64,000 bases of DNA from Pseudomonadota bacterium. Its GTDB lineage: Bacteria; Pseudomonadota; Alphaproteobacteria; Rhizobiales; Methylopilaceae. Below are positions 9,067 through 18,596 of this stretch, piece after piece. The stretch lies in contig JAEWFF010000067.1 in NCBI GenBank assembly GCA_023388965.1, positions 1-64,000 of the forward strand. Reading direction: 5' to 3'. A program made the translations under genes and the position numbers. Under the pieces are notes generated by a model, which saw nothing but the letters and a program-made list of their open reading frames with translations, was not told the DNA's origin and made no database searches. The first letter of the stretch is position 1. Every line of letters starts with the position of its first letter.

Positions 9067-12000
9067 ATGACCGATCAGCAGCTCAAGCCCGGCGACCACG
9101 TCTTTCTCGTCGACGGTTCGTCCTTTGTCTTTCGCGCCTACTTCCAGTCCATGAATCAGGACGCGAAGTACAATTACCGTTCGGACGGATTGCCGACCGG
9201 CGCCGTGCGCCTGTTCTGCACCAAGCTCTATCAGTTCGTGCGCGAGGGCGCGGTCGGCATCCGCCCGTCGCATCTCGCCATCGTCTTCGACAAATCGGAA
9301 GACACGTTCCGCAAGGAAATCTATCCGGACTACAAGGCCAACCGGAAGGATCCGCCGGAGGACCTCGTTCCGCAATTCCCGCTGATGCGCGAGGCTGTAC
9401 GGGCATTCGGGCTGGAGCCGATCGAGAAAGCGGGGTTCGAGGCCGACGACATCATCGCGACCTATGCCTGCGAGGCGGGGGCCGCGGGCGCGGAAGTCCT
9501 CATCATCTCGTCCGACAAGGACCTGATGCAGATCGTCACTCCCAACATCAATTTCTACGATTTCGAATCCGGGCGTAAGGGCAGCCCCGGCTACCGGCCC
9601 GAGCGCAAGATCGATATCGAGGGCGTGATCGCCTATTTCGGCGTGCCGCCCGAGCGCGTCACCGATGTACAGGCGCTGGTCGGCGACCCGTCCGACAATG
9701 TGCCGGGCGTGCCGGGCATCGGAATCAAGACCGCCTCGCAATTGATGGCGGAGTTCGGAACGCTCGACGAGCTTCTGGCGCGTCTGGACGAGATCAAGCA
9801 GCCCAAACGCCGGGAAAGCCTGATCCAGTATGCCGATCAGGCCCGCATCTCGAAAAAGCTCGTCACGCTCGATTGCAATGTCGTGACGCATATCGGCCTG
9901 CCCGATCTTCAGGTGCCGGAGTTCGACCCCAAACGCGTCCTCGCTTTCCTGAAGGCGATGGAATTCACGACCCTGACCAAGCGCATCGCCGATGCCTTCG
10001 ACATCGATGCCAACGAGATCGAGGCGGACCCGGCGCTGCGGGCCGGGCCGGGACGGTATACGGAGACTTCCTCTCCCAGCGCGCGTGAGGGGCAGGCAAG
10101 TGGCGAGAGGGATGAAGCTGTCCCGAACCCGGCGGCTGCGCCGTCCGATCTTTCTCCCGAGGCGGCAAGCGGTTCCACCGCCGCCGGCGATTTCACTCCG
10201 GCGGCTCTTGCGCAGAAGCTCATCGAGGAAGCGCGGGCGACGCCCTGCACCAAGGAGCATTACGACACGATCCGCACCGAGGCGCGGCTCGATGAATGGA
10301 TCGCGGCGGCCTGCGACAAGGGGCGTTTCGCCGTCGATGTCGAGACGACGAGCCTCGATGCCATGCAGGCTGAGATCGTAGGCATTTCGCTCGCCCTCGA
10401 TCCGGGGCTTGCCGCGTACATACCGACAGGCCACGTCACCGGCGCCGAGGACATGTTCGGCGGCGGGCTTGCGCCCGACCAGCTTCCGCTCGATCTCGTT
10501 CTGGCGAAGCTGAAACCGCTGCTGGAGCATCCCGGCGTTCTCAAGATCGGCCAGAACGTCAAATATGATGCGCTCGTCCTGTCGCGCCATGGCGTGGACC
10601 TGAAGCCTATCGACGACACGATGCTGATTTCCTACGCCCTCGATTCTGGCCGCGGTTCGCATGGTATGGACGAACTGGCGCAGAAATGGCTGCACCACAC
10701 CTGCACCGCCTATAATCACGTCACGGGCACCGGGAAGTCGCGCATCAGCTTCGCAGAAGTCGCCATCGACAAGGCCTCGGACTATTCCGCCGAGGATTCC
10801 GACATCACGCTCCGGCTGTGGAACCTGTTGAAGGCGCGGCTCGCCGCCGAGGGCATGACGAAGGTCTACGAGACGCTGGAACGGCCGCTCCTGCCGGTGC
10901 TCGTGCGTATGGAAGAGCGCGGCATTGCCATCGACCGCAACATGCTGTCGCGCCTGTCGGGCGATTTCGCGCAATCGATGGGCGCGATCGAGGAGGACAT
11001 TTTCGCGCTTGCGGGTGAGCGCTTCAATCTCGGTTCGCCCAAACAGCTCGGCGACATCCTGTTCGGCAAGCTCGGCTTCGAAGGCGCGTCGAAGACCAAG
11101 ACCGGCGCCTGGGCGACCGGCGCGAGCGTGCTGGAGGATCTCGCCGCCGAAGGCCACGAACTGCCGCGGAAGATTCTCGAATGGCGCCAGCTCTCCAAGC
11201 TGAAATCGACCTATAGCGACGCGCTTCCGGAGCATATCCTTCCCGACACCAGGCGCGTCCATACGTCCTATTCGATGGCATCGACCTCGACTGGCCGCCT
11301 GTCATCGACCGATCCGAACCTTCAGAACATTCCGATCCGCACCGAGGAAGGCCGCAAGATCAGGAAGGCCTTCGTCGCGCCGCCGGGCCGCAAGCTGATA
11401 TCGGCCGACTATTCCCAGATCGAGCTGCGCGTACTGGCGCATATGGCCGATATTCCGCAGCTCAAACAGGCCTTCGCCGACGGCCTCGACATTCATGCCC
11501 TGACGGCCTCGGAAATGTTCGGCGTGCCGATCGAGGGCATGCCGCCGGATGTACGGCGCCGCGCCAAGGCGATCAATTTCGGCATCATCTACGGAATTTC
11601 AGCCTTCGGACTCGCCAACCAGCTCTCCATCCCGCGCGACGAAGCCGGCGCCTATATCAAGAAATATTTCGAGCGCTTCCCCGGCATCCGCGATTACATG
11701 GACCGGATGCGCGCCGAGGCGAAGGCGGTCGGCTATGTGACGACCCTGTTCGGGCGCAAATGTCATTACCCGCTGAACGAGGCGCGCTCACCCGCCGAGC
11801 GCGGTTTTCTGGAGCGCGCCGCGATCAACGCGCCGATCCAGGGCACGGCGGCGGACATCATCCGCCGCGCCATGATCCGCATGGAAGATGCGCTGAAGGC
11901 GGCGGGCCTGTCCGCACAGATGCTGCTGCAGGTGCACGACGAACTCGTGTTCGAAGTGCCGGACGCGGAGGTGGACGAGACGATCCCGCTCGTCTGCCGC

Positions 12001-12093
12001 ATCATGGAAGGGGCGGCGGAACCGGCCGTCCAGCTCAATGTGCCCCTGAAGGTCGATGCCCGCGCCGCCCAGAACTGGGACGAGGCGCATTGA
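9067..12093 (+). CDS. polA: DNA polymerase I
   Basis: Replication and repair polymerase. 1008 residues with three active-looking domains: the 5' nuclease (VDGSSFVFRAYF near residue 15, FEADDIIATYA, VGDPSDNVPGVPGIGIKTA), a 3'-5' exonuclease with intact acidic residues (Asp424 and Glu426 in VDVETTSLD), and the polymerase (motif A DYSQIELR with Asp781, motif B RRAKAINFGIIYGIS, motif C QVHDELV with His957-Asp958). ATG 9067 gives the normal N-terminus; earlier codons to 8980 are unrelated. A Pro/Ser/Ala/Glu-rich linker of about 50 residues (about 335-385) joins the first two domains, and its DNA resembles the local palindromic repeats. Confidence 0.97.
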   Translation: MTDQQLKPGDHVFLVDGSSFVFRAYFQSMNQDAKYNYRSDGLPTGAVRLFCTKLYQFVREGAVGIRPSHLAIVFDKSEDTFRKEIYPDYKANRKDPPEDLVPQFPLMREAVRAFGLEPIEKAGFEADDIIATYACEAGAAGAEVLIISSDKDLMQIVTPNINFYDFESGRKGSPGYRPERKIDIEGVIAYFGVPPERVTDVQALVGDPSDNVPGVPGIGIKTASQLMAEFGTLDELLARLDEIKQPKRRESLIQYADQARISKKLVTLDCNVVTHIGLPDLQVPEFDPKRVLAFLKAMEFTTLTKRIADAFDIDANEIEADPALRAGPGRYTETSSPSAREGQASGERDEAVPNPAAAPSDLSPEAASGSTAAGDFTPAALAQKLIEEARATPCTKEHYDTIRTEARLDEWIAAACDKGRFAVDVETTSLDAMQAEIVGISLALDPGLAAYIPTGHVTGAEDMFGGGLAPDQLPLDLVLAKLKPLLEHPGVLKIGQNVKYDALVLSRHGVDLKPIDDTMLISYALDSGRGSHGMDELAQKWLHHTCTAYNHVTGTGKSRISFAEVAIDKASDYSAEDSDITLRLWNLLKARLAAEGMTKVYETLERPLLPVLVRMEERGIAIDRNMLSRLSGDFAQSMGAIEEDIFALAGERFNLGSPKQLGDILFGKLGFEGASKTKTGAWATGASVLEDLAAEGHELPRKILEWRQLSKLKSTYSDALPEHILPDTRRVHTSYSMASTSTGRLSSTDPNLQNIPIRTEEGRKIRKAFVAPPGRKLISADYSQIELRVLAHMADIPQLKQAFADGLDIHALTASEMFGVPIEGMPPDVRRRAKAINFGIIYGISAFGLANQLSIPRDEAGAYIKKYFERFPGIRDYMDRMRAEAKAVGYVTTLFGRKCHYPLNEARSPAERGFLERAAINAPIQGTAADIIRRAMIRMEDALKAAGLSAQMLLQVHDELVFEVPDAEVDETIPLVCRIMEGAAEPAVQLNVPLKVDARAAQNWDEAH

Positions 12094-12096
12094 CGC

Positions 12097-12350
12097 CTCT
12101 CCCGCTTGCGGGAGAAGGGTCAACGCGCTGCGCCGATGTCCGTACCCTCCCGCTCCTCATCCTGAGCCGGGCCGAAGGCCCGTGTCGTAGGGTGGCGGCG
12201 CGTTCGGTCTTCGCCTCTCCCGCCTGCGGGAGAGGCCGAGAGCGCGGAGCGCTCCGGGTGAGGGGATGCTACGTTCGGTGGTTGCAACTCCCCCTCACTC
12301 CGCTCGTGCTGGCGCACGAGTCGACCCTCCCCCGCTTCGCGGAAGAGGGA
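12097..12350. repeat. Palindromic intergenic repeats (mosaic)
   Basis: Fills the gap between polA and the FMN reductase gene. Contains CTCTCCCGC-TTGC-GGGAGA and CTCTCCCGC-CTGC-GGGAGAG hairpins, a CTCATCCTGAG block and GTGAGGGG/CCCCTCAC ends. The same units recur at nine or more places in the window. Confidence 0.8.
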
Positions 12351-12356
12351 CAGGAA

Positions 12357-12929
12357 TCAGGCCGCTTTCTTCTTCGCGTCCGTCACCAGTTTCACCCAAT
12401 CGGCGAACTCGCCCATCTTCTTCTTCATCGCCTCGCGGCGTCCCTCATCGGCGATGGCGCCGTCGGCGTCGAAGAAGCCGTCCGTGACATGTATATACGC
12501 TTCCGGCTGGCCGATCAGGCGCACATCGAGCACGCCGAGAAGATCGCGCAGATGGCCCTGGCCCGCGGCGGTGCCGATCGGGCCGATCGATGCGCCGGCG
12601 ATGGCGCCGGGCTTGCCGCGGAACGAATTGTGCCCGTACGGACGCGAACCCCAGGACAGAGCGTTGACGAGCAGCGGCGTGAGCGAGCGGTTGTATTCGG
12701 GAGAGACGAAGAGCAGCCCGTCGACGGAGCGGATGTCCTTGCGGAGGCGCTCGACGCTTGCGGGCGCGGGGTCTTCGATGTCCTGATTATAGATCGGCAG
12801 ATCGTCGACCCGCAGGTGGCGGAACTCGAAATCGGGGCCGGCCAGTTTGGCCAGCGCGTCCGCCAGCCGCCGGTTGATCGAGTCCTTGCGCGCCGAGCCG
12901 ACAACCATGCCGATAGAATAACTTGCCAT
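12357..12929 (-). CDS. NADPH-dependent FMN reductase family protein
   Basis: Flavodoxin-fold reductase (ArsH/SsuE/chromate-reductase superfamily). 190 residues. The phosphate-binding loop GSARKDSINRRLA (about residues 11-23) and the signature SPEYNRSLTPLLVNALSW (about 77-94) are clear. It uses NADPH and FMN to reduce quinones, dyes or metal oxyanions; the real substrate is unknown. ATG 12929 is preferred over the GTG just before it. Divergent from an HxlR regulator with a dyad between them, so it is probably the regulator's target in a redox or electrophile response. Confidence 0.85.
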   Translation of the reverse strand: MASYSIGMVVGSARKDSINRRLADALAKLAGPDFEFRHLRVDDLPIYNQDIEDPAPASVERLRKDIRSVDGLLFVSPEYNRSLTPLLVNALSWGSRPYGHNSFRGKPGAIAGASIGPIGTAAGQGHLRDLLGVLDVRLIGQPEAYIHVTDGFFDADGAIADEGRREAMKKKMGEFADWVKLVTDAKKKAA

Positions 12930-12941
12930 CACTCATCTCCA

Positions 12942-12974
12942 GTTACATATTGTGCCTAGCGCAAATTACGTAAC
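12942..12974. promoter_or_regulatory. Probable HxlR operator dyad
   Basis: Imperfect 33-bp inverted repeat with outer arms GTTAC/GTAAC and internal TA and GC matches, centred at 12958. It sits midway between the divergent FMN reductase and HxlR genes, where HxlR-family regulators commonly bind. Binding is inferred. Confidence 0.5.
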
Positions 12975-13002
12975 CGGCGAGCATTCGCAAGAAGGCACAC
13001 GG

Positions 13003-13422
13003 ATGAAACCGCGACAGCCCCATCTCTCGGACAATTGCCGTGCCGTCTCCGACGTCCTGGGGCGCGTGGGCGATAAATGGAGCGTGCTCATCATCACCAT
13101 GCTCGGCGATGGGCCGCGCCGCTTCAACGAGTTGAAGCGCATGGTCAACGGCGTCTCGCAGCGCATGTTGACCCTGTCGCTGCGCGGGCTGGAGCGCGAC
13201 GGGCTGGTGAAGCGCACCGTCACACCGTCGACCCCGCCGCGGGTGGATTACGAACTGACCGATCTCGGCTGTTCGCTGCTGGGCACGGTCTCCGAACTCA
13301 GCGCCTGGGCGCTCGCCAATAGCGGCAATATCGCCGCTGCCCGTGCCCGCTTCGATGCGCGGGCGCCGGACGCCGGGCCGCTTTCCGCGCAGGAGGAGAG
13401 GGCGCCGTCTCCAGCTCAATGA
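13003..13422 (+). CDS. HxlR-family transcriptional regulator
   Basis: 139-residue winged-helix regulator. Family pattern is plain: NCRAVSDVLGRVGDKWSVLII (about residues 11-31), GPRRFNELKRMVNGVSQRMLT (recognition region, about 36-56), LRGLERDGLVKRTV and VDYELTDLG. One cysteine (Cys12) precedes the HTH at the position used by redox- or quinone-sensing members, so thiol sensing is possible. ATG 13003 gives the usual N-terminus; the upstream in-frame ATG at 12952 lies inside the operator dyad. Divergent from an FMN reductase. Confidence 0.88.
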   Translation: MKPRQPHLSDNCRAVSDVLGRVGDKWSVLIITMLGDGPRRFNELKRMVNGVSQRMLTLSLRGLERDGLVKRTVTPSTPPRVDYELTDLGCSLLGTVSELSAWALANSGNIAAARARFDARAPDAGPLSAQEERAPSPAQ

Positions 13423-13505
13423 TGAACGCAATTAAAAATTGCCGTTAATCAATATACAACCAAAAGGAGAAATATTGAGACGCTGCCCGTCCTTGGAGCG
13501 TCCCG

Positions 13506-15017
13506 ATGTTTCAGCCCCGCTTTCCCTTCGCAAAGAACCGTCCGGCAAAAGCCCTGCGCCGCAGCGATCCCGCGCAGACTTTGGCCGCGCTCGACCGCTC
13601 GCAGGCCATCATCGAGTTCGAGCCCGACGGCACCATTGTCACCGCCAACGGCAATTTCCTCGCCGCGCTAGGCTATACGCTCGATGAAATCTGCGGGCGT
13701 CATCATTCCATGTTCGTCCCCGCCGAGGAGCGGGCAGGCGATGACTACCGCCAGTTCTGGGAGGCGCTGCGGCGCGGCGAATTCCACTCGGCGCAATACC
13801 GCCGTCTCGGCAAGGGCGGGCGGGAGGTCTGGATCGAGGCCAGCTACAATCCGGTGTCCGACGCCTCCGGGAATACGTACAGGATCGTCAAGTTCGCGAC
13901 CGACATCACGCGGCAGAAACAGGAATATGCCGATTTTTCCGGGCAGGTCGCGGCCATCAACAAGGCGCAGGCCGTCATCCAGTTCGATCTCGACGGAACC
14001 ATCCTCTCCGCCAACGAGAATTTCCTCTCCGCCGTCGGCTATTCGCTGGCGGAAATCGAGGGCCGGCATCACTCCATCTTCGTCGATCCCGCCTATAAGG
14101 AGAGCGAGGAATACCGCCAGTTCTGGGACAAGCTCGCGCGCGGCGAATATCAGGCCGCGCAATACCGCCGCATCGGCAAGGGCGGCAAGGAAATCTGGAT
14201 CGAGGCCAGCTACAACCCGATCCGCGATCTTGGCGGCCGCGTCTTCAAGGTCGTCAAATACGCAACCGACATCACCGCGCAGATCGGGCTGCTCGCCGAT
14301 CTGAAGAAGCTGATCGACGAGAATTTCGGGGAGATCGAGATCGCCATAGGCCATTCCTCCGGCCATGCGACGGCCACCGCCGAAGCGGTGTCCTCGACCT
14401 CCGACAATTTCGCGCGGGTGGCGTCGAGTTCCGAGGAACTCGCGGCGTCCATACGCGAGATTTCGGACACGATGATCAAGTCGCGCCACGCGACCGATTC
14501 CGCGCATGTGGAAACCCAGAACGCCGATCTCGCCACCCAGCGCCTCACCAAGGCCGCCAAGGAGATGGAGAGCATCGTCGCTCTCATCCAGGACATCGCC
14601 GGCCAGATCAATCTTCTGGCGCTGAACGCGACCATCGAATCCGCGCGCGCCGGAGAGGCCGGACGCGGATTTGCCGTGGTCGCCGCCGAGATCAAGAAGC
14701 TTGCCGCGCAGGCCAGCGCCGCGACCGACAAGATTTCCGGCGAGATCGAGAGCATGCAGAACGTGTCCGCCGATGTCGTCAAGGCGCTGGGCGTCATCGG
14801 GGAGACGATCAACACGGTCCGCGATTACGTCGCCGGAACCGCGACCGCCGTCGAGGAACAATCGAGCGTCACGCAGAACGTGTCGGGCTCGATGCAGAGC
14901 GCGGTTCAGGCCATCGGCACGATCAAGGCGAGTTCGGACGAGATTTCAGCGGCCATCCAGCAGGTCTCCTCGGTGGTCGGCAAGACCAAGGAGGCGGCTC
15001 GGATTCTGGCGCGCTGA
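13506..15017 (+). CDS. Soluble PAS-PAS methyl-accepting chemotaxis protein
   Basis: 503-residue cytoplasmic chemoreceptor. Two PAS domains of near-identical design lie at about residues 28-140 and 148-262; each has the pattern IxFxxDGTIxxANxNFLxAxGY, GRHHSxFV, YRQFWxxLxRGEF/Y and GGxEWIEASYNP. The MCP signalling domain follows, with the hairpin tip around DIAGQINLLALNATIESARAGE (about 365-386). No transmembrane helix is seen. This double-PAS design is common in Alphaproteobacteria (redox or light/energy sensing); the ligand is unknown. No che genes are in the window. Confidence 0.9.
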   Translation: MFQPRFPFAKNRPAKALRRSDPAQTLAALDRSQAIIEFEPDGTIVTANGNFLAALGYTLDEICGRHHSMFVPAEERAGDDYRQFWEALRRGEFHSAQYRRLGKGGREVWIEASYNPVSDASGNTYRIVKFATDITRQKQEYADFSGQVAAINKAQAVIQFDLDGTILSANENFLSAVGYSLAEIEGRHHSIFVDPAYKESEEYRQFWDKLARGEYQAAQYRRIGKGGKEIWIEASYNPIRDLGGRVFKVVKYATDITAQIGLLADLKKLIDENFGEIEIAIGHSSGHATATAEAVSSTSDNFARVASSSEELAASIREISDTMIKSRHATDSAHVETQNADLATQRLTKAAKEMESIVALIQDIAGQINLLALNATIESARAGEAGRGFAVVAAEIKKLAAQASAATDKISGEIESMQNVSADVVKALGVIGETINTVRDYVAGTATAVEEQSSVTQNVSGSMQSAVQAIGTIKASSDEISAAIQQVSSVVGKTKEAARILAR

Positions 15018-15081
15018 ACGGGTTGGCGAGGGCGGGGAAAGCCGGTAAACGAGGGCCGATCTTCCAACCCCGGGACCAGCC

Positions 15082-15513
15082 ATGCCGAAAGTCAAACTGG
15101 CGACTTTCCTCGCCGTGAAAGTGCGCGCCTCCGAGCAGACCTTTTCCATTTTCGGCCGCGACGCCGCCGGCCGCGAGGTCGAGGTCGAACTGCCGCTGAC
15201 GATGATGACGCGGGTTTCGGCCGAAACGCGCCGTGCCGCGCTCGTCACGCCGCGTCCGACCTCGGTTCCGGCCAATGCCGTGCCGGGCGAATGGAGCGAG
15301 GTCGCGCCGCTCGATATCCGCGCGGCGGCGGTCGGCACGCTGCAGCCGCCGGCGGGCCCCGCGGTCGGGCTGGTGTTCGACCCCGGCCACGATACCGAGC
15401 TCACCTTCCGGCTGGCGCCGTCCAATGCCCGCGAGGTCGGCAAATTGCTGATGGACGAGGCCGAGAAGCTGAAGGACGAGCCGCTGCCGCCGTCGCTGCG
15501 CGCCCGCGCCTGA
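15082..15513 (+). CDS. Hypothetical protein
   Basis: 143 residues, no signal peptide or membrane helix. The N-terminal half alternates hydrophobic and charged residues as beta-strands do (FLAVKVRASEQTFSIFGRDAAG). The C-terminus is a charged helix (NAREVGKLLMDEAEKLKDE). Codon use and GC match the neighbours, so it is likely a real gene. I do not recognise the family. It stands between the chemoreceptor and a DUF883-like gene on the same strand. Confidence 0.65.
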   Translation: MPKVKLATFLAVKVRASEQTFSIFGRDAAGREVEVELPLTMMTRVSAETRRAALVTPRPTSVPANAVPGEWSEVAPLDIRAAAVGTLQPPAGPAVGLVFDPGHDTELTFRLAPSNAREVGKLLMDEAEKLKDEPLPPSLRARA

Positions 15514-15575
15514 CGCAACTCTCCCCCGCCGAGGCGCGTTGTCCAGCCGGTTGTTCTTTCGGCATGGAGTGCGTC

Positions 15576-16097
15576 ATGGCCTTGTGGGGTTCCAAGCAGA
15601 GCGATCTGCATGCGCGGATCGAGGATATTCAGAGCGGGCTGTCGGCGCTTGCCGGGCTGCTCGGCGACAGCGCCGGTGCGGCCGGCAAAAGTGCCGCGCG
15701 CGGCGCTCACAAAGCGGGTGAGGCCGCCGGCGAGGCGGCGCATGGCGTCTCCGACGCGATCACCCCGGCTCTGACCGATCTCGCCAACCAGATCGACAGC
15801 GTTCTGATGTCCGTCGGCTCGCTGACCGGCCATGCCGCCGATGTTGCGCGCAAGGAAGGCAAGGCGGCCTACAAGGCCGTCGAGGGCAAGGTGAACGACA
15901 ATGCGATGATCGCCGTCGTCACCGCTGCCGGTGTCGGGCTTCTCGTCGGTGCGATGATCTTCGGAGGCGGCGCGGCCAGGCGCGCGGTGGCCAATGTGCT
16001 GCCGGAATCGCTCGGCGGCGAGCCCGAGCGGCCGCAGCGTCGCCGTCCGGCGCAGGCGCGCAGCAAAACGGGAACGCGCCGCCGCCGCGCGGCCTGA
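15576..16097 (+). CDS. DUF883/ElaB-like helical protein with membrane anchor
   Basis: 173 residues. A long Ala-rich amphipathic helical region (about 10-105; SAARGAHKAGEAAGEAA) is followed by a glycine-rich hydrophobic stretch VVTAAGVGLLVGAMIFGGG (about 112-130) and a basic tail ending TRRRRAA. This is the layout of DUF883/ElaB-type proteins, which anchor in the inner membrane by a C-terminal helix; ElaB associates with ribosomes in E. coli. Family assignment is by layout only. ATG 15576 has a GGAG ribosome site; ATG 15564 overlaps that site. Confidence 0.7.
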   Translation: MALWGSKQSDLHARIEDIQSGLSALAGLLGDSAGAAGKSAARGAHKAGEAAGEAAHGVSDAITPALTDLANQIDSVLMSVGSLTGHAADVARKEGKAAYKAVEGKVNDNAMIAVVTAAGVGLLVGAMIFGGGAARRAVANVLPESLGGEPERPQRRRPAQARSKTGTRRRRAA

Positions 16098-16102
16098 ACG
16101 CA

Positions 16103-16128
16103 AAAGCCCCGCATCGCTGCGGGGCTTT
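16103..16128. terminator. Bidirectional terminator
   Basis: Perfect 11-bp stem AAAGCCCCGCA/TGCGGGGCTTT with loop TCGC, between the convergent DUF883-like gene and metE. Confidence 0.88.
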
Positions 16129-16145
16129 GTCGTTGCGAGGACTTC

Positions 16146-16181
16146 ATGTCCCGGGCTCGCGTTTCACGCGCCCCGGGACAT
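16146..16181. repeat. Palindromic repeat, ATGTCCCGGG family
   Basis: Arms ATGTCCCGGG/CCCGGGACAT around a 16-bp loop. Shares its ends with the longer repeats near 18.77, 46.08 and 52.47 kb. It lies just after the metE stop. Confidence 0.65.
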
Positions 16182-16187
16182 ACGTCA

Positions 16188-18530
16188 TTACTCGGCGGGC
16201 TCTTTCACCTTCACGCTCTCGCGCAGCTTCTTCGCCGCCTCGACCATGTTGACGAGCGCGGGCTTCACCTCGTCCCATTTGCGGGTCTTGAGGCCGCAAT
16301 CCGGATTGACCCAGATCTGCTCCGGGGCGAGGCGCTTGTTGGCCATGTCGAGAAGGTTCGACATTTCCTCCGTCGCCGGCACGCGCGGCGAATGGATGTC
16401 GTAGACGCCCGGTCCGATCTCGTTCGGATATTTGTACGTCTTGAACGCATCCAGCAGTTCCATCTGCGAGCGCGAGGTCTCGATCGAGATCACGTCCGCG
16501 TCCATGGCGCCGATGCTGTCGATGATGTCGTTGAACTCCGAATAGCACATATGGGTGTGGATCTGCGTCGAGGGCTCAACGCCCGCCGCCGACAGGCGGA
16601 AGCATTCGACCGCCCAGTCGAGATAGGACTTCCAGTCGGAGGTGCGCAGCGGCAGGCCTTCGCGGAAGGCCGGCTCGTCGATCTGGATGATCGTGACGCC
16701 CGCCTTTTCGAGATCGACCACCTCGTCGCGGATCGCGAGCGCGATCTGGCGGCAGGTTTCGGAACGCGGAATGTCGTCGCGGATGAACGACCAGAACAGC
16801 ATCGTCACCGGGCCGGTGAGCATGCCCTTCATCGGCTTCTTCGTGAGCGACTGGGCAAAGGACGACCAGTCGACCGACATTGCGTGCGGACGCGACACAT
16901 CGCCGAAAATGATCGGCGGGCGGACATAGCGCGAGCCGAAGCTCTGCACCCAGCCGTGCTGGGTGAAGGCGTAGCCGGCGAGCTGCTCGCCGAAATACTG
17001 CACCATGTCGTTACGCTCGAATTCGCCGTGGACGAGAACGTCGATGCCGATCTCCTCCTGCCAGCGCACGGCCTTCTCGGTTTCCTGCCTGAGGAAGGCC
17101 TCGTAATCGGCGGCCGACATCTCGCCCTTGTTGGCGGCGGCGCGGGCCTTGCGCACTTCGGCGGTCTGCGGGAAGGAGCCGATGGTCGTCGTCGGGAAGG
17201 TGGGCAGGCCGTATTTCTCGACCTGCGCCTTGCGGCGCTCGGCGAAGGCCACGCGCTGGCTGTCCCTGGCGGTGACGCCCTTCAGGCGCTCCTGCACGGC
17301 CTTGTTGTGGATCTTGTCCGAGGTCTTGCGCGCCTTGGCGGCGTCCGACCAGGCTTTCAGTTCCTTCTCGACCGAGGCGCGGCCGCCATCGAGCGCGCGG
17401 CCGAGGATCGACAGTTCCTCGATCTTCTGCAGCGCGAAAGCGAGCCATGTGCGTACTTCCGCATCGAGCTTCTGTTCCTGATCGAGATCGATCGGCACAT
17501 GCAGGAAGGAGCACGAGGCGGAGACGATGATCTTGTCGGCGCCGCGCGCCTTCACCACCGGCTCGATCTGGTTGAGGATCGCTTCGAGATCGGCGCGCCA
17601 CACATTGCGGCCGTCGATGACGCCGAGCGAGAGCACGAGGTCCTTCGGCGCGGCCTTCAGCACCGCCTCGAGCTGGCCGTCGCCGCGCTTCAGGTCGACA
17701 TGCAGGCCCGAGACCGGAAGATTGACGGCGGTGTCGAGATTGTCGCCGAGCGCGCCGAAATAGGTCGCGACGAGAATCTTCAGGCCGGGAACGGCCTTTG
17801 CGAGTTCGGCATAGGCGCTCTTCAGCGCGTCCTGTTCGGTCTTGGTCAGATCGAGAACGAGGATCGGCTCGTCCATCTGCACCCAGTCGGCGCCTTCAGC
17901 CTGAAGCTGCTTCAGCACTTCGGCATAGACCGGCAGCAGTTTCGGCAGCAGCGACAGGCGGTCGAAGCCCTCGTCCTTGGACTTGCCGAGCTTGAGGAAC
18001 GTCACCGGGCCGACAAGGACGGGGCGGGTGTGAATGCCGAGCGCCTTGGCTTCCTTGAACTCATCGACCGCCTTCGTGGTCGAGAGCGCGAAAGTCTGTG
18101 TCTTCGTGAATTCCGGGACGATGTAATGATAATTGGTGTCGAACCATTTGGTCATTTCCATCGCCGGCACGCCGCCCGACGTATGGACATGGCCGTGCTC
18201 GCAGGTCTCCTGCTTGCCCTGCGCGCCGCGTGCCATCGCGAAATAGGTAGCGAGATCGACGGTGCCGCCCTTCCAGCCGTAGATTTCCGGCACGGCGCCG
18301 ACCATGGCGGCGGTGTCGAGCACCTGGTCGTAGAACGAGAAATCGTTCGAGGCGATCGAGGTCAGGCCGCGCTCCTTCTGGCGCTTCCAGTTCGAGGCGC
18401 GCAGGTCCTTCGCGGTGGCGACCAGCGCTTCCGGCTCGATCTTGCCGGACCAGGTGGATTCGAGCGCGGTCTTGAGTTCGCGGCGCGGACCGATCCGCGG
18501 GAAGCCGAGGGCGGCGACTGTAATGGGCAT
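16188..18530 (-). CDS. metE: Cobalamin-independent methionine synthase
   Basis: Transfers methyl from 5-methyltetrahydropteroyl-triglutamate to homocysteine. 780 residues, full length. The N-terminus FPRIGPRRELKTALESTWSG is the folate-domain signature. The C-terminal catalytic domain has the zinc ligands: HxC in THMCYSEF, a Glu in the block around PAFREGLPLR, and the late Cys in NPDCGLKTRKW. It is monocistronic. An operator-like dyad about 65-90 bp upstream resembles one before ahcY, suggesting joint control of the methionine cycle. No cobalamin or SAM riboswitch was recognised in the leader. Confidence 0.97.
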   Translation of the reverse strand: MPITVAALGFPRIGPRRELKTALESTWSGKIEPEALVATAKDLRASNWKRQKERGLTSIASNDFSFYDQVLDTAAMVGAVPEIYGWKGGTVDLATYFAMARGAQGKQETCEHGHVHTSGGVPAMEMTKWFDTNYHYIVPEFTKTQTFALSTTKAVDEFKEAKALGIHTRPVLVGPVTFLKLGKSKDEGFDRLSLLPKLLPVYAEVLKQLQAEGADWVQMDEPILVLDLTKTEQDALKSAYAELAKAVPGLKILVATYFGALGDNLDTAVNLPVSGLHVDLKRGDGQLEAVLKAAPKDLVLSLGVIDGRNVWRADLEAILNQIEPVVKARGADKIIVSASCSFLHVPIDLDQEQKLDAEVRTWLAFALQKIEELSILGRALDGGRASVEKELKAWSDAAKARKTSDKIHNKAVQERLKGVTARDSQRVAFAERRKAQVEKYGLPTFPTTTIGSFPQTAEVRKARAAANKGEMSAADYEAFLRQETEKAVRWQEEIGIDVLVHGEFERNDMVQYFGEQLAGYAFTQHGWVQSFGSRYVRPPIIFGDVSRPHAMSVDWSSFAQSLTKKPMKGMLTGPVTMLFWSFIRDDIPRSETCRQIALAIRDEVVDLEKAGVTIIQIDEPAFREGLPLRTSDWKSYLDWAVECFRLSAAGVEPSTQIHTHMCYSEFNDIIDSIGAMDADVISIETSRSQMELLDAFKTYKYPNEIGPGVYDIHSPRVPATEEMSNLLDMANKRLAPEQIWVNPDCGLKTRKWDEVKPALVNMVEAAKKLRESVKVKEPAE

Positions 18531-18596
18531 GGGGACCTCTCTCTGAATGCGTGGCCGTCAGGTGCCCCAGCCATGGCCCGCTGTCAAGGCGCATGG

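Noticed and set aside
12094..12356. CRISPR-like spacing of short repeats
   Set aside because: The repeated units are palindromic, differ in sequence and spacing, and form no regular repeat-spacer array; no cas gene is present anywhere in the window.
13433..13450. Another TTAA pair upstream of the chemoreceptor gene
   Set aside because: Spacing between the two TTAA is nine, not seven, so it does not fit the CtrA consensus.
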